From NCBI RefSeq assembly GCF_020151015.1, contig NZ_CP083746.1, positions 372,001 to 436,000 of the forward strand: a stretch of DNA of 64,000 nucleotides, given 5' to 3'. Shown here in pieces: positions 1 through 6,910 of the stretch (its first letter is position 1; each line of letters begins with the position of its first letter). This stretch comes from Pseudomonas sp. p1(2021b) (GTDB lineage: Bacteria; Pseudomonadota; Gammaproteobacteria; Pseudomonadales; Pseudomonadaceae). The notes below the pieces were generated by a model, which was not told the DNA's origin, did not search any database, and worked only from the letters and a program-made list of their open reading frames with translations. A program made the position numbers and the translations under genes.

Positions 1-16
1 GTGAGGACCTTCGTAC

Positions 17-57
17 TGTACCGGTAGTGTACCTGGGCGAGTGGCTTGTTTTGTACC
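17..57. repeat. Left-end TGTACC cluster (candidate integrase arm sites)
   Basis: TGTACC occurs at 17-22, 28-33 and 52-57, with another copy at 172-177. The first two copies are 11 bp apart, one helical turn. The same hexamer in the same orientation is clustered next to the integrase end of the island, also with an 11-bp pair. Arm-type integrase binding sites are the simplest reading, but this is inference. Confidence 0.45.
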
Positions 58-63
58 GTCGAT

Positions 64-147
64 CCGGCGTCCCTGCCGGCGCTGGTGTCCAGGCCCCGGG
101 CAAAAAGCCGCCCGGGGCCTGGCTCGGCATCCATGCCTCACCAGCTT
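64..147 (+). repeat. 84-nt structured repeat, copy 1
   Basis: This repeat can fold into a multi-branched structure: a 13-bp stem (89-101 with 110-122, loop AAAAAGCC), an outer stem GCTGGTG (81-87) with CACCAGC (139-145), a small GGCAT/ATGCC hairpin (126-137) and a CCGGC/GCCGG hairpin at the left edge. A near-identical copy lies inverted at 10951-11032. There the long stem is one base pair shorter, with a base lost from each arm. No coding function is seen. Confidence 0.75.
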
Positions 148-339
148 CGCTGTTGCAAGGGCGCTGATCTCTGTACCGCTCAGCCTACTGGCTATAGGAT
201 AGCTAAATGCCGCGACGGGAACCGGCTTATCGTGCCGATTCGGCTGAAGATGGGCTGCTTTAAGGATTCTTGAGCTGTCAGCGGATTATTTTAGGAAGAA
301 TGCACATGCTGATTGATAAAGCATGCTAGGAGTGTCAGT
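148..339. other. Gene-free stretch before the GHKL ATPase
   Basis: No convincing gene is seen here. The only features are the fourth TGTACC hexamer (172-177) and, at 328-332, an AGGAG Shine-Dalgarno sequence that sets the start of the next gene. A promoter for the ATPase pair probably lies in this region, but no clear -35/-10 pair could be chosen. Confidence 0.5.
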
Positions 340-2454
340 TTGACCAGTCTAAAAATGCGGGTGCAGTCTCATGTACTGAAATTGCTCGGTGATCAGTTGA
401 TAGGCCACGATAGGCTTGCCGTGTTTGAGCTGGTAAAGAACTCATATGATGCCGATGCGACAAAAGTCGATGTAACTCTAAACCTGGAGAGTCCTACGCC
501 ATTTATTTCCATATCCGATGATGGGTGTGGGATGAATTTAAGTGATATTGAATCAAAGTGGCTAGAAGTAGGGACGGATTCCAAACGAAGCTCTGCTGGC
601 AAAAAGCCTTCGCCTAGGTTCAAACGCCTGCCGCTTGGCGAGAAAGGGGTTGGGCGCTTAGCTATTCAAAAACTAGGTGAAACAGTTCATGTTGTTACAA
701 AAAAGAAAAATGAGGATGAACTAGAGTTCACAATTAACTGGGACGACTTGGTCGGTGGGGGGAAGTATCTCGATCAGGGTCTTTCTGTGTCTGTCGTAAC
801 GAATTCTCCCCCTAAGTTCATCTTGGGTGAATCCGGCACTACGCTGACGGTTACAGACCTGTCTCGAAGTGAGTGGAGTAAGAGAGAGGTTAGGGACTTG
901 TATCGTTTAATTACCTCTCTTGGGAACCCCATAAATAAAATTGGATCGTTTGAGGTGGTGCTTAACCTACCTGGGCGCGAAGGCGATATTGAGGATCTGC
1001 CATCAGCTAAGGATATGTTAAATGCTGCAATGTGGACTTTTGACTTTAGCTTGTCTGATGACGGTGTTTTCTCCTGGGATTATAAGTTCAGCCCTCCTGC
1101 ATACAAAGGGCTAAAGCCCTCGTCTGAAAGTAAAGCAGGTGACAGGCTGGAGCTTGTTAAGGCGGCTGAAGAGGACGACACGGATGGTGTGCCAGCAATC
1201 TTCCTTTCCCCTGAAATGCTTCAAGGTATAGGTCCTATAAAGGGGAAGATTTATGCATATCACCGTCGAACCGAGATACTTAAGGAAACAGGGTCTGCAA
1301 AGCTCATTACCGACTGGATCAGATCTCAGGCAGGTGTAAGGGTTTATCGAGACCAAGTCCGCGTGTTCAACTATGGGGAGCCGGGAGATGACTGGCTCGG
1401 CTTGAATGTCCGTAGGATTAATAGGCCTGCTGGAAAACTGGGTACGGACAGTTTGCTAGGGTATATTGATCTTGATTTGTCTCTCAGTTCTGGGTTGAAA
1501 GAAAAGACGAACCGAGAAGGTTTCGATGAGAATTTAACCTATAGAAATCTTCAGCGGGTAGTGCTCAGCATTTTTGATAAGTTTGAGCGTTTGCACGGAC
1601 CGCACCGGAAAGAAATTGATAAGGCCATCAAGGGCGAGACTAAAATAGTTCCTGTTGAAGAGGCTTTTGAGTCGTTAAAAGAAATTGCGAAGAAAAATAA
1701 TATTGAGTCTGAGGTTAAACCGGTAGTTGACTCATTGCAAGCGCAGTTAAATAGCTATCGCACTGTAATGCTCAATTCTGGCATGGCAGGTTTGAACTTG
1801 TCTTTGGCTTTTCATGAGATGGTTCATGGGGTCGATACCCTCACAAGGCAGCTTGAGGCGAACAGTGGTAAGAGTACTCTAGAACAAACAATTACCAACC
1901 TTCGAAAGCTTCTCGATACTTTCAAGCCTTTGCTGAATAAAGAGCGCCCAAGGAAGATAACTGCCAGGGAACTAGTGGCCAGGGCTCTTGATATGAACTC
2001 AGGACGCTTCAAGAGGCACGAACTTGTACTCTCGAACCGCGTTTCGGATGATGGGGTTTCTTTCCCTGTAAGTGGGCCTTTGAATCTTTTGATGGGGGCT
2101 ATAAATAACATTATCGATAATGCTATTTATTGGGCAAGATATCAGGCTCAAAAAGTCGGAAGACAAGGCGCAGTGCTAATTATGTCGAGTTGGGATAGCG
2201 AGCGCAGGAGTGGTTCGTTGGCGATAATTGATAACGGCCCTGGCTTCGAACTTCCCCTAGATCAACTGTGCACGCCATTCGTTTCAAACCGAGCCGAGGG
2301 TATGGGATTAGGTCTCTATTATTCAAAAATGGTAATGGAGTCGATTGATGGGAGCCTGGTCCTGTGCTCGGCGGAGGAGCTACGAGACGAATTTGAGTTT
2401 TCTGAAGCTTATGACGGCGCCGCGGTTATTTTCCAGTTCAAGGAAGAAAAATGA
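340..2454 (+). CDS. Double-GHKL ATPase (HSP90/MutL-like plus histidine-kinase-like)
   Basis: The protein has about 704 residues and two GHKL ATPase modules. The N-terminal module has the N-box FELVKNSYDADA (about 29-40), DDGCGM (about 60) and GEKGVGRLA (about 100), as in HSP90/MutL/MORC-type ATPases. The C-terminal module has NIIDNAIYWA, DNGPGF and EGMGLGLYYSK, as in histidine kinases. No transmembrane segment is seen, so it should be cytosolic. A TTG at 340 is preferred because AGGAG sits 7 nt upstream; a TTG at 313 is possible. The stop overlaps the next gene by ATGA. GHKL ATPases are known beside DNA methylases in predicted defence or restriction loci. A role as a sensor ATPase of this module is inferred. 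Confidence 0.75.
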   Translation: MTSLKMRVQSHVLKLLGDQLIGHDRLAVFELVKNSYDADATKVDVTLNLESPTPFISISDDGCGMNLSDIESKWLEVGTDSKRSSAGKKPSPRFKRLPLGEKGVGRLAIQKLGETVHVVTKKKNEDELEFTINWDDLVGGGKYLDQGLSVSVVTNSPPKFILGESGTTLTVTDLSRSEWSKREVRDLYRLITSLGNPINKIGSFEVVLNLPGREGDIEDLPSAKDMLNAAMWTFDFSLSDDGVFSWDYKFSPPAYKGLKPSSESKAGDRLELVKAAEEDDTDGVPAIFLSPEMLQGIGPIKGKIYAYHRRTEILKETGSAKLITDWIRSQAGVRVYRDQVRVFNYGEPGDDWLGLNVRRINRPAGKLGTDSLLGYIDLDLSLSSGLKEKTNREGFDENLTYRNLQRVVLSIFDKFERLHGPHRKEIDKAIKGETKIVPVEEAFESLKEIAKKNNIESEVKPVVDSLQAQLNSYRTVMLNSGMAGLNLSLAFHEMVHGVDTLTRQLEANSGKSTLEQTITNLRKLLDTFKPLLNKERPRKITARELVARALDMNSGRFKRHELVLSNRVSDDGVSFPVSGPLNLLMGAINNIIDNAIYWARYQAQKVGRQGAVLIMSSWDSERRSGSLAIIDNGPGFELPLDQLCTPFVSNRAEGMGLGLYYSKMVMESIDGSLVLCSAEELRDEFEFSEAYDGAAVIFQFKEEK

Positions 2455-3803
2455 TTCCGAAATTTGTTCGAGTTGCTGCTGTTGATAATGAGCGCGATCA
2501 TTTAGATAAAATACATTCTGCTCTAGTTTCCGCTGGTTTTTGGGCCATGCCATTTCTTTATGATTTTGGCTCGGTTAAACCTCTACCGCCTAGCCCATAC
2601 AACGGCGTAAGAATAATTTTCTCGGATATTCATCTTGTTGATGGTGGGATGAATAATATGGCGCAGCAGGCACTTGCAATTATTGCCTGCCTGAAGAAAA
2701 TCGTATGTGATGGCCCTTATGCGTTAATCTTTTGGACCCAATTTCCAGAGGATGCGGAGCAGGTGTTTCGCGAGATTCTTGCACGTACAGGCGATGAGCT
2801 TATTGCCCCTGTAGGTTTCGGATGTATAGATAAAAGTCTGGTGCTGGGTTTGGAGGAAAATCCAGAGCGACTACCGGATCTCCTGACACAAATAAATTCG
2901 GCTATTGAGAGTTGCGGGGCTCTATTGCTTTCGATCTCTTGGGAAGAGCGCGTCTCACAGGCAGCGATCCGTTCGACTTATCGCCTATTTGATTTGGCTC
3001 ACCAGGAAGCGGCTGGCGGCTCGCTTGAACAGTGGCATCAACTATTAGCATACTTGGCAGTAGAGGCTGTCGGTGAACCACAAGCTAGAAGAACACCTGT
3101 TTCCGCGATGGATGCAGCACTTTTACCTATATTAGAAGATCGTCTTCATGTATCCGCTGAAGATGTTGCACCCTTGAATGCACTACTTGAGCAAAAAATT
3201 GGTACTGGGACGGGAGCCGTATCCAAGTCGAGCCTAAATGCCCATTATCTTGTTTCGACTCTAGGAAATGCAGCAGCTTTTGCTTCTAGTCGAGGCGTGG
3301 TCTCAGTCATAAATAAAGAAGGATGGGATGCTGACCAATTAGAACTGTGGGGGCAGACCTGCAATCAAGTTCTGGTCCAGGAATTCTTTTTGTCGGGGCA
3401 GCAGAATGTCGATGAAGCGCTGTTAGGTACTCTAAAACCATGTGTAGTCACACTGACCCCAGAATGCGACGATGTGCAAGGTAAAGTCGGAAGTTTTAGA
3501 TATCTATTGGGGGTCCTGATACCGTATTCAGAGCCTGTAAGGGCGCGCTATTACAGTAAAAGTAAGAGGCAGTATTCTAATCTTTCAATATTCGACGTCG
3601 GAGTTCTATCTATTGATGTCGGAGACGGCGTGAAGGATTATTGTCTTCTGATATCCTGCAATAGGTTTTTTGCAAAACCTACTGCAGAGCTTTTAAATGT
3701 TGAGCCTAAGCTGAGACTACGGCGGGCGACTCTTGAAGAGCTGAGTCATCACTATGCGACTCATGCTCGGAGGCCTGGAGTGATGCGTTTTTCAGTGTAT
3801 TAG
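2451..3803 (+). CDS. Receiver-like partner protein of the GHKL ATPase
   Basis: The protein has 450 residues. Its N terminus resembles a response-regulator receiver: acidic residues near position 12 (AVDNERD), a beta strand ending in FSDIHL with a candidate phospho-acceptor Asp59, and a strand ALIFWT at the expected later position. The long remainder is not recognised and contains no obvious HTH or nuclease motif. It starts inside the stop of the ATPase gene (ATGA) behind AAGGAAG, so the two are translationally coupled and probably act together as a two-component-like pair. Its last 98 bp overlap the 3' end of the opposing methyltransferase gene. Output function unknown. Confidence 0.7.
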   Translation: MIPKFVRVAAVDNERDHLDKIHSALVSAGFWAMPFLYDFGSVKPLPPSPYNGVRIIFSDIHLVDGGMNNMAQQALAIIACLKKIVCDGPYALIFWTQFPEDAEQVFREILARTGDELIAPVGFGCIDKSLVLGLEENPERLPDLLTQINSAIESCGALLLSISWEERVSQAAIRSTYRLFDLAHQEAAGGSLEQWHQLLAYLAVEAVGEPQARRTPVSAMDAALLPILEDRLHVSAEDVAPLNALLEQKIGTGTGAVSKSSLNAHYLVSTLGNAAAFASSRGVVSVINKEGWDADQLELWGQTCNQVLVQEFFLSGQQNVDEALLGTLKPCVVTLTPECDDVQGKVGSFRYLLGVLIPYSEPVRARYYSKSKRQYSNLSIFDVGVLSIDVGDGVKDYCLLISCNRFFAKPTAELLNVEPKLRLRRATLEELSHHYATHARRPGVMRFSVY

Positions 3804-4755
3804 TTTTGGTGTCAAGACTTTTGATAATGGCTGCCATTACGGGGGAGCATACAGCGTTACCCAATAGACGGATTCGATTTCGTTTGGTGACTTCTGGAAA
3901 TATATAATTTCCTGGAAAGCCCATTGCTCGCCGTAATTCGTCTGGTTGTAACATTCGCATGTAGTGGCCCGAGTTCGTCGGCACTACAAGCGCAAACCGA
4001 TCCACAGTGGTGACGGTGCGAAGCGGGGCGTCAAGAGATTGCCAGCCTCCCGCACCGTCGTTACCATAGTACACAAGAAGAAATGGAACGCTGTCGCCTA
4101 AAGCTGCAATAGCTCTCTCTGCTCGTTTAATTGTATCCGCTGCACGCCCCTCTTTTTGAAGGGGGGTCATTGGCCAGGTTCCATCAGGGTCTAAGATATC
4201 CTTGGCAGATTTTACCTTCTCAGTTGTTTTATATACTGCCGCAGGTTCTGATACTAAGTCAGCAATAAGGAATAGACGCTTCCTGCGTTGGGGTACGCCA
4301 AAGTCTGCGGAGTCAAGGACTTGTTCACGAAGCTTGTAGCCAAGCAACTCCAGTTCAGACTTTAGTTCTGGGTATCTAGGCCAAGGCTTCATGTGTGTAA
4401 CATTTTCAAGAACGATCCACCGAGGCTTCATTTCTTTTGCGTATCTAACCACTTGAAGCGCGGTTTCCTTACTTTCCTCGGAACGAGGTTTGTTACCTCG
4501 CGCGCAAGTGTGGTGTGTGCACTCGGGCGACGAAAGGAGGAGATCAATGGGCCCGGTCTGCTTGATCACATCAGAGGGGGCCAACAGGCGAAGGTCGCCC
4601 GTGAAGACTGCGGCACGAGGGAAATTGAGGCCAAACGCTTGGGTGGCGATGGGCCACATGTCTACGCCCCCAACGACTTCTGCACCTGCCAGCCGGGCTC
4701 CGAGACTGCTACCACCCCCGCCGCAGAACATGTCAAAAACCCTAATCCTTTCCAT
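3706..4755 (-). CDS. DNA (cytosine-5) methyltransferase
   Basis: The protein has 349 residues and the ordered motifs of C5-cytosine methylases: motif I FDMFCGGGGSSLG (about 7-19, SAM binding), motif IV SSPECTHHT with the presumed nucleophile Cys79, motif VI ENV (117-119), motif VIII QRRKR (156-160) and motif X LLGNAVCSPV near 300. Motif IV reads PEC rather than the common PPC. The target-recognition region is between VIII and IX; sequence specificity cannot be read. The gene is divergent from vsr with a 72-bp gap. Its C-terminal tail, rich in Ser, Glu and His, overlaps the receiver-like gene tail to tail. It probably protects or marks DNA for the neighbouring defence genes. Confidence 0.9.
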   Translation of the reverse strand: MERIRVFDMFCGGGGSSLGARLAGAEVVGGVDMWPIATQAFGLNFPRAAVFTGDLRLLAPSDVIKQTGPIDLLLSSPECTHHTCARGNKPRSEESKETALQVVRYAKEMKPRWIVLENVTHMKPWPRYPELKSELELLGYKLREQVLDSADFGVPQRRKRLFLIADLVSEPAAVYKTTEKVKSAKDILDPDGTWPMTPLQKEGRAADTIKRAERAIAALGDSVPFLLVYYGNDGAGGWQSLDAPLRTVTTVDRFALVVPTNSGHYMRMLQPDELRRAMGFPGNYIFPEVTKRNRIRLLGNAVCSPVMAAIIKSLDTKTNTLKNASLQASEHESHSDDSALQESPAVVSA

Positions 4756-4827
4756 AGCGTGGCGCTCTCTGTTGAATGGGCATCACGTTACCAGGTCAAA
4801 CCCTAAAATCCAAACGGAGCCACCTCA

Positions 4828-5229
4828 ATGGACGTTCACACCCCTGACCAGCGACGTCGAAATATGGCTGCTATAAAGGGGCGGGATACCAAGCCTGAGC
4901 TGGCCCTGAGGCGTATGCTCTGGGCAAAAGGCTTGCGCTATCGAGTACACCCTCGACTGCCTGGTAGGCCAGACGTAGCTTTCGTTAAAGCCAAGCTGGC
5001 AGTCTTCGTTGATGGCTGTTTTTGGCATTCCTGTCCAGATCACTGCTCCATACCAGCATCTAACACTCAGTTTTGGACTGAGAAGCTTGCGAGAAATGTC
5101 GCTCGCGATAGGTTAGTGGACAACCAGCTCGAGCAGTTGGGGTGGCGGGTGGTGAGGCTCTGGGAGCATGAGATTGAAAATGACCCCACGTTATGTGTGT
5201 TGAAAGTAGAATCGCTCTTGCGGATCTAG
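4828..5229 (+). CDS. vsr: Very short patch repair endonuclease (Vsr family)
   Basis: The protein has 133 residues and the full Vsr signature: NMAAIKGRDTKPE, RYRVHPRLPGRPD with the predicted catalytic Asp49, and the zinc/aromatic segment VDGCFWHSCPDHC followed by N..FW..K...N..RD. In Escherichia coli Vsr nicks 5' of the T in T:G mismatches produced by deamination of 5-methylcytosine, so pairing with the adjacent C5 methylase makes sense. In defence loci Vsr-like proteins have also been proposed as restriction nucleases. No other nuclease gene is visible here, so that role remains possible. Confidence 0.92.
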   Translation: MDVHTPDQRRRNMAAIKGRDTKPELALRRMLWAKGLRYRVHPRLPGRPDVAFVKAKLAVFVDGCFWHSCPDHCSIPASNTQFWTEKLARNVARDRLVDNQLEQLGWRVVRLWEHEIENDPTLCVLKVESLLRI

Positions 5230-5275
5230 GTCCGGGTTTGTAGCAGTGAACAATCCTGTGATGGTCTGCGGAGCG

Positions 5276-6316
5276 TTACAGATTCACTCGCACATGTTCT
5301 CGTGGGGTGGGACTGCGGGTTTGTAGAATCGGTCGGGCGGCCCTTACCTCTACGGGACTCATTCCGCCGCTTCCTTGGCCGATTTGAAATTGGCCATAGC
5401 TGCTAGAGGTTTTGCTTACGCAGTGACCCAGTGCAGCCGAGATATCGTCGTCAGCCAGACCGGCTCGCTTCCAGTCGCTAGCTGCAGCATTGCGGAGATG
5501 GTACGGACAGATCCTAAACTCTAGTCGCGGCCATAGCTTCTGCCCGGCCGACGACAGCGCAGCACGCCAGTTGGTAGTCTTCTCGATGTTTACTATCATC
5601 GCCATCTCTCCGTTGCCCTGTGCACTATTTCGGCAGATATCGGACAGAGCTCTAACCAACGGGTTTTGGTCGATTTTGTAACTGACCTCCCGCCAGGGCT
5701 GTCCCTTGTGGTCAGTAACCTTTATTCCGTTGTCTATCCGGATAGTTAACAGCCCGCTCTCTTCGAAGAAAATTACTTTGACACCTTTTTCTAGCTCACC
5801 AGGTCGACATCCCGACACTGCCTCTACCAGATATGGAAGTTCGTACCTGCTCCCCTCAAGCTGTTTGTGTAACTGAACCCTCCAGTTACTAGGGAGATAC
5901 TTTAATTCGGAGCGTTTTGACTTTCGCCTCATCGTGTTGTCGAGTGGGCAATGTCCCTTGTGTCTGTCAATAATGTTTATGATCCCGACGAGGCCTTCAA
6001 TTACTCCCGCTTGGAGCCTGAGTGCAGCTATATCACCCGTGCGCTGGGCCGAATCTTGTCCTCGCAATGCTTCCTGAAGCTGAATACGGCAACAATGCAT
6101 TGTTGCGGCTACTCGTCTCCGATACGTGGACTTACTTTTAGTCGCGCAGATCGCTGACCATAATTTCTCAGGATTAGCCCCTTCATCGCCAACCATACGA
6201 TTGTATTCGCGCACGTAACCATCATCGGTCGACTTGCTTAGCTTTTTGGGTGGCAGCTCTTTTATTAGTTGGCGGGCAATTCTTACGATCTCAAAAATCT
6301 CTTCCTGGGTCTTCAT
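5276..6316 (-). CDS. Divergent tyrosine recombinase
   Basis: The protein has about 346 residues from the ATG at 6316, which has GGAAA upstream; a longer GTG start at 6367 would add 17 residues. The C-terminal half has recombinase hallmarks: SGCRPGELEKG (first Arg), PYHLRNA (HxxR), LGHCVSKTSSSYG (His and a candidate Tyr nucleophile). The N-terminal half looks like a SAM-like core-binding domain. It is unlike the integrase at 11463-12536. Its upstream region holds a 26-bp palindrome and three AGGTCAC repeats at 26-bp steps, which may be its binding sites. It could act as a second integrase or a resolvase. Confidence 0.75.
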   Translation of the reverse strand: MKTQEEIFEIVRIARQLIKELPPKKLSKSTDDGYVREYNRMVGDEGANPEKLWSAICATKSKSTYRRRVAATMHCCRIQLQEALRGQDSAQRTGDIAALRLQAGVIEGLVGIINIIDRHKGHCPLDNTMRRKSKRSELKYLPSNWRVQLHKQLEGSRYELPYLVEAVSGCRPGELEKGVKVIFFEESGLLTIRIDNGIKVTDHKGQPWREVSYKIDQNPLVRALSDICRNSAQGNGEMAMIVNIEKTTNWRAALSSAGQKLWPRLEFRICPYHLRNAAASDWKRAGLADDDISAALGHCVSKTSSSYGQFQIGQGSGGMSPVEVRAARPILQTRSPTPREHVRVNL

Positions 6317-6329
6317 AGCGCTTTTCCAG

Positions 6330-6500
6330 TGACCTAAGTCGTTTGAGCTGGCTGGCTGAAAGGGCACCTTTCGCTACGCGAATCGCCGTTCCGGCGACCG
6401 GTGCCCACATTCACGCAGCTGCGTGAATGTGTTTATTTTTTAGGTCACTTACGACCTATCCATTTTTAGGTCACATATGCCTTACCGTTTTTTAGGTCAC
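6330..6500. promoter_or_regulatory. Palindrome and 26-bp-phased AGGTCAC repeats upstream of the recombinase
   Basis: Three direct copies of TTTTTAGGTCAC have AGGTCAC at 6442-6448, 6468-6474 and 6494-6500, with exactly 26 bp between starts. An inverted copy (GTGACCTAA) is at 6330-6338, inside the alternative N-terminal extension of the recombinase. Between them lie a perfect 26-bp palindrome (6406-6431, 13-bp arms) followed by a T-rich run, and a GGGCACC/GGTGCCC inverted repeat (6362-6368/6400-6406). The layout suggests an operator or recombination site. The palindrome plus T-run could also terminate plus-strand transcription. Confidence 0.6.
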
Positions 6501-6583
6501 ATGTAACTTTTTCTTCGCCTGCTTCTTGTGAGTGATGGCTTCCTCTGCTTGAATAGCAATAGAACATTGTGTGGAGGTTTAAC

Positions 6584-6910
6584 ATGTCATCCGGATACCA
6601 AGCAGGCCTCTCCGCTGGATACGCAAACTCGCGTGCAGTACAGAATTCTTATGAGTCAGCGATTGGGGAATGGCGTGCTTATTCAGAAGGCCTAAAGCGC
6701 ACCATACATACGCTCAATGAGCGAATTGAAATAATGCAAGGGCAATTCGAGGCAAACGACTGTGTTCTTCGCCTACTACTTGATGAGCTGAAGAAAACTT
6801 CCCCCGAGTCCCCGCTGCTATCGAAAGAGTATCGAGACTCCATTCGGCAGCGGGAACTTAACGAGTTCTTAGAGGATAAGCGGTACGAACAGAGCCGCCT
6901 TCGGAGGTAG
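6584..6910 (+). CDS. Small predicted coiled-coil protein, unknown
   Basis: The protein has 108 residues. The start is the ATG at 6584, with GTGGAGG 7 nt upstream. The N terminus is rich in Gly, Ser and Ala (MSSGYQAGLSAGYANS); residues 25-105 are strongly helical and charged, with a heptad-like stretch (LKRTIHTLNERIEIM) suggesting a coiled coil. No family was recognised. It faces the DotA/TraY gene tail to tail, and the two stop codons abut at 6908-6913. A structural or regulatory role within the island is possible, but nothing in the sequence decides it. Confidence 0.6.
   Translation: MSSGYQAGLSAGYANSRAVQNSYESAIGEWRAYSEGLKRTIHTLNERIEIMQGQFEANDCVLRLLLDELKKTSPESPLLSKEYRDSIRQRELNEFLEDKRYEQSRLRR

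Noticed and set aside
46..273. 75-residue frame at the left edge
   Set aside because: It runs through the structured repeat, has no ribosome site and no coding-like composition.
4393..4876. Plus-strand frames opposite the start of the methyltransferase
   Set aside because: They overlap the motif I and motif IV coding region of the methylase and have no recognisable domain.
4828..5229. Vsr as proof of a classical restriction-modification system
   Set aside because: Vsr normally repairs T:G mismatches. Without a recognised restriction enzyme the restriction claim cannot be made from sequence alone.
6406..6445. Perfect palindrome plus T-run as terminator of vsr
   Set aside because: It is about 1.2 kb beyond the vsr stop with an opposing gene in between. 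An operator or recombination site is more likely, though termination cannot be excluded.
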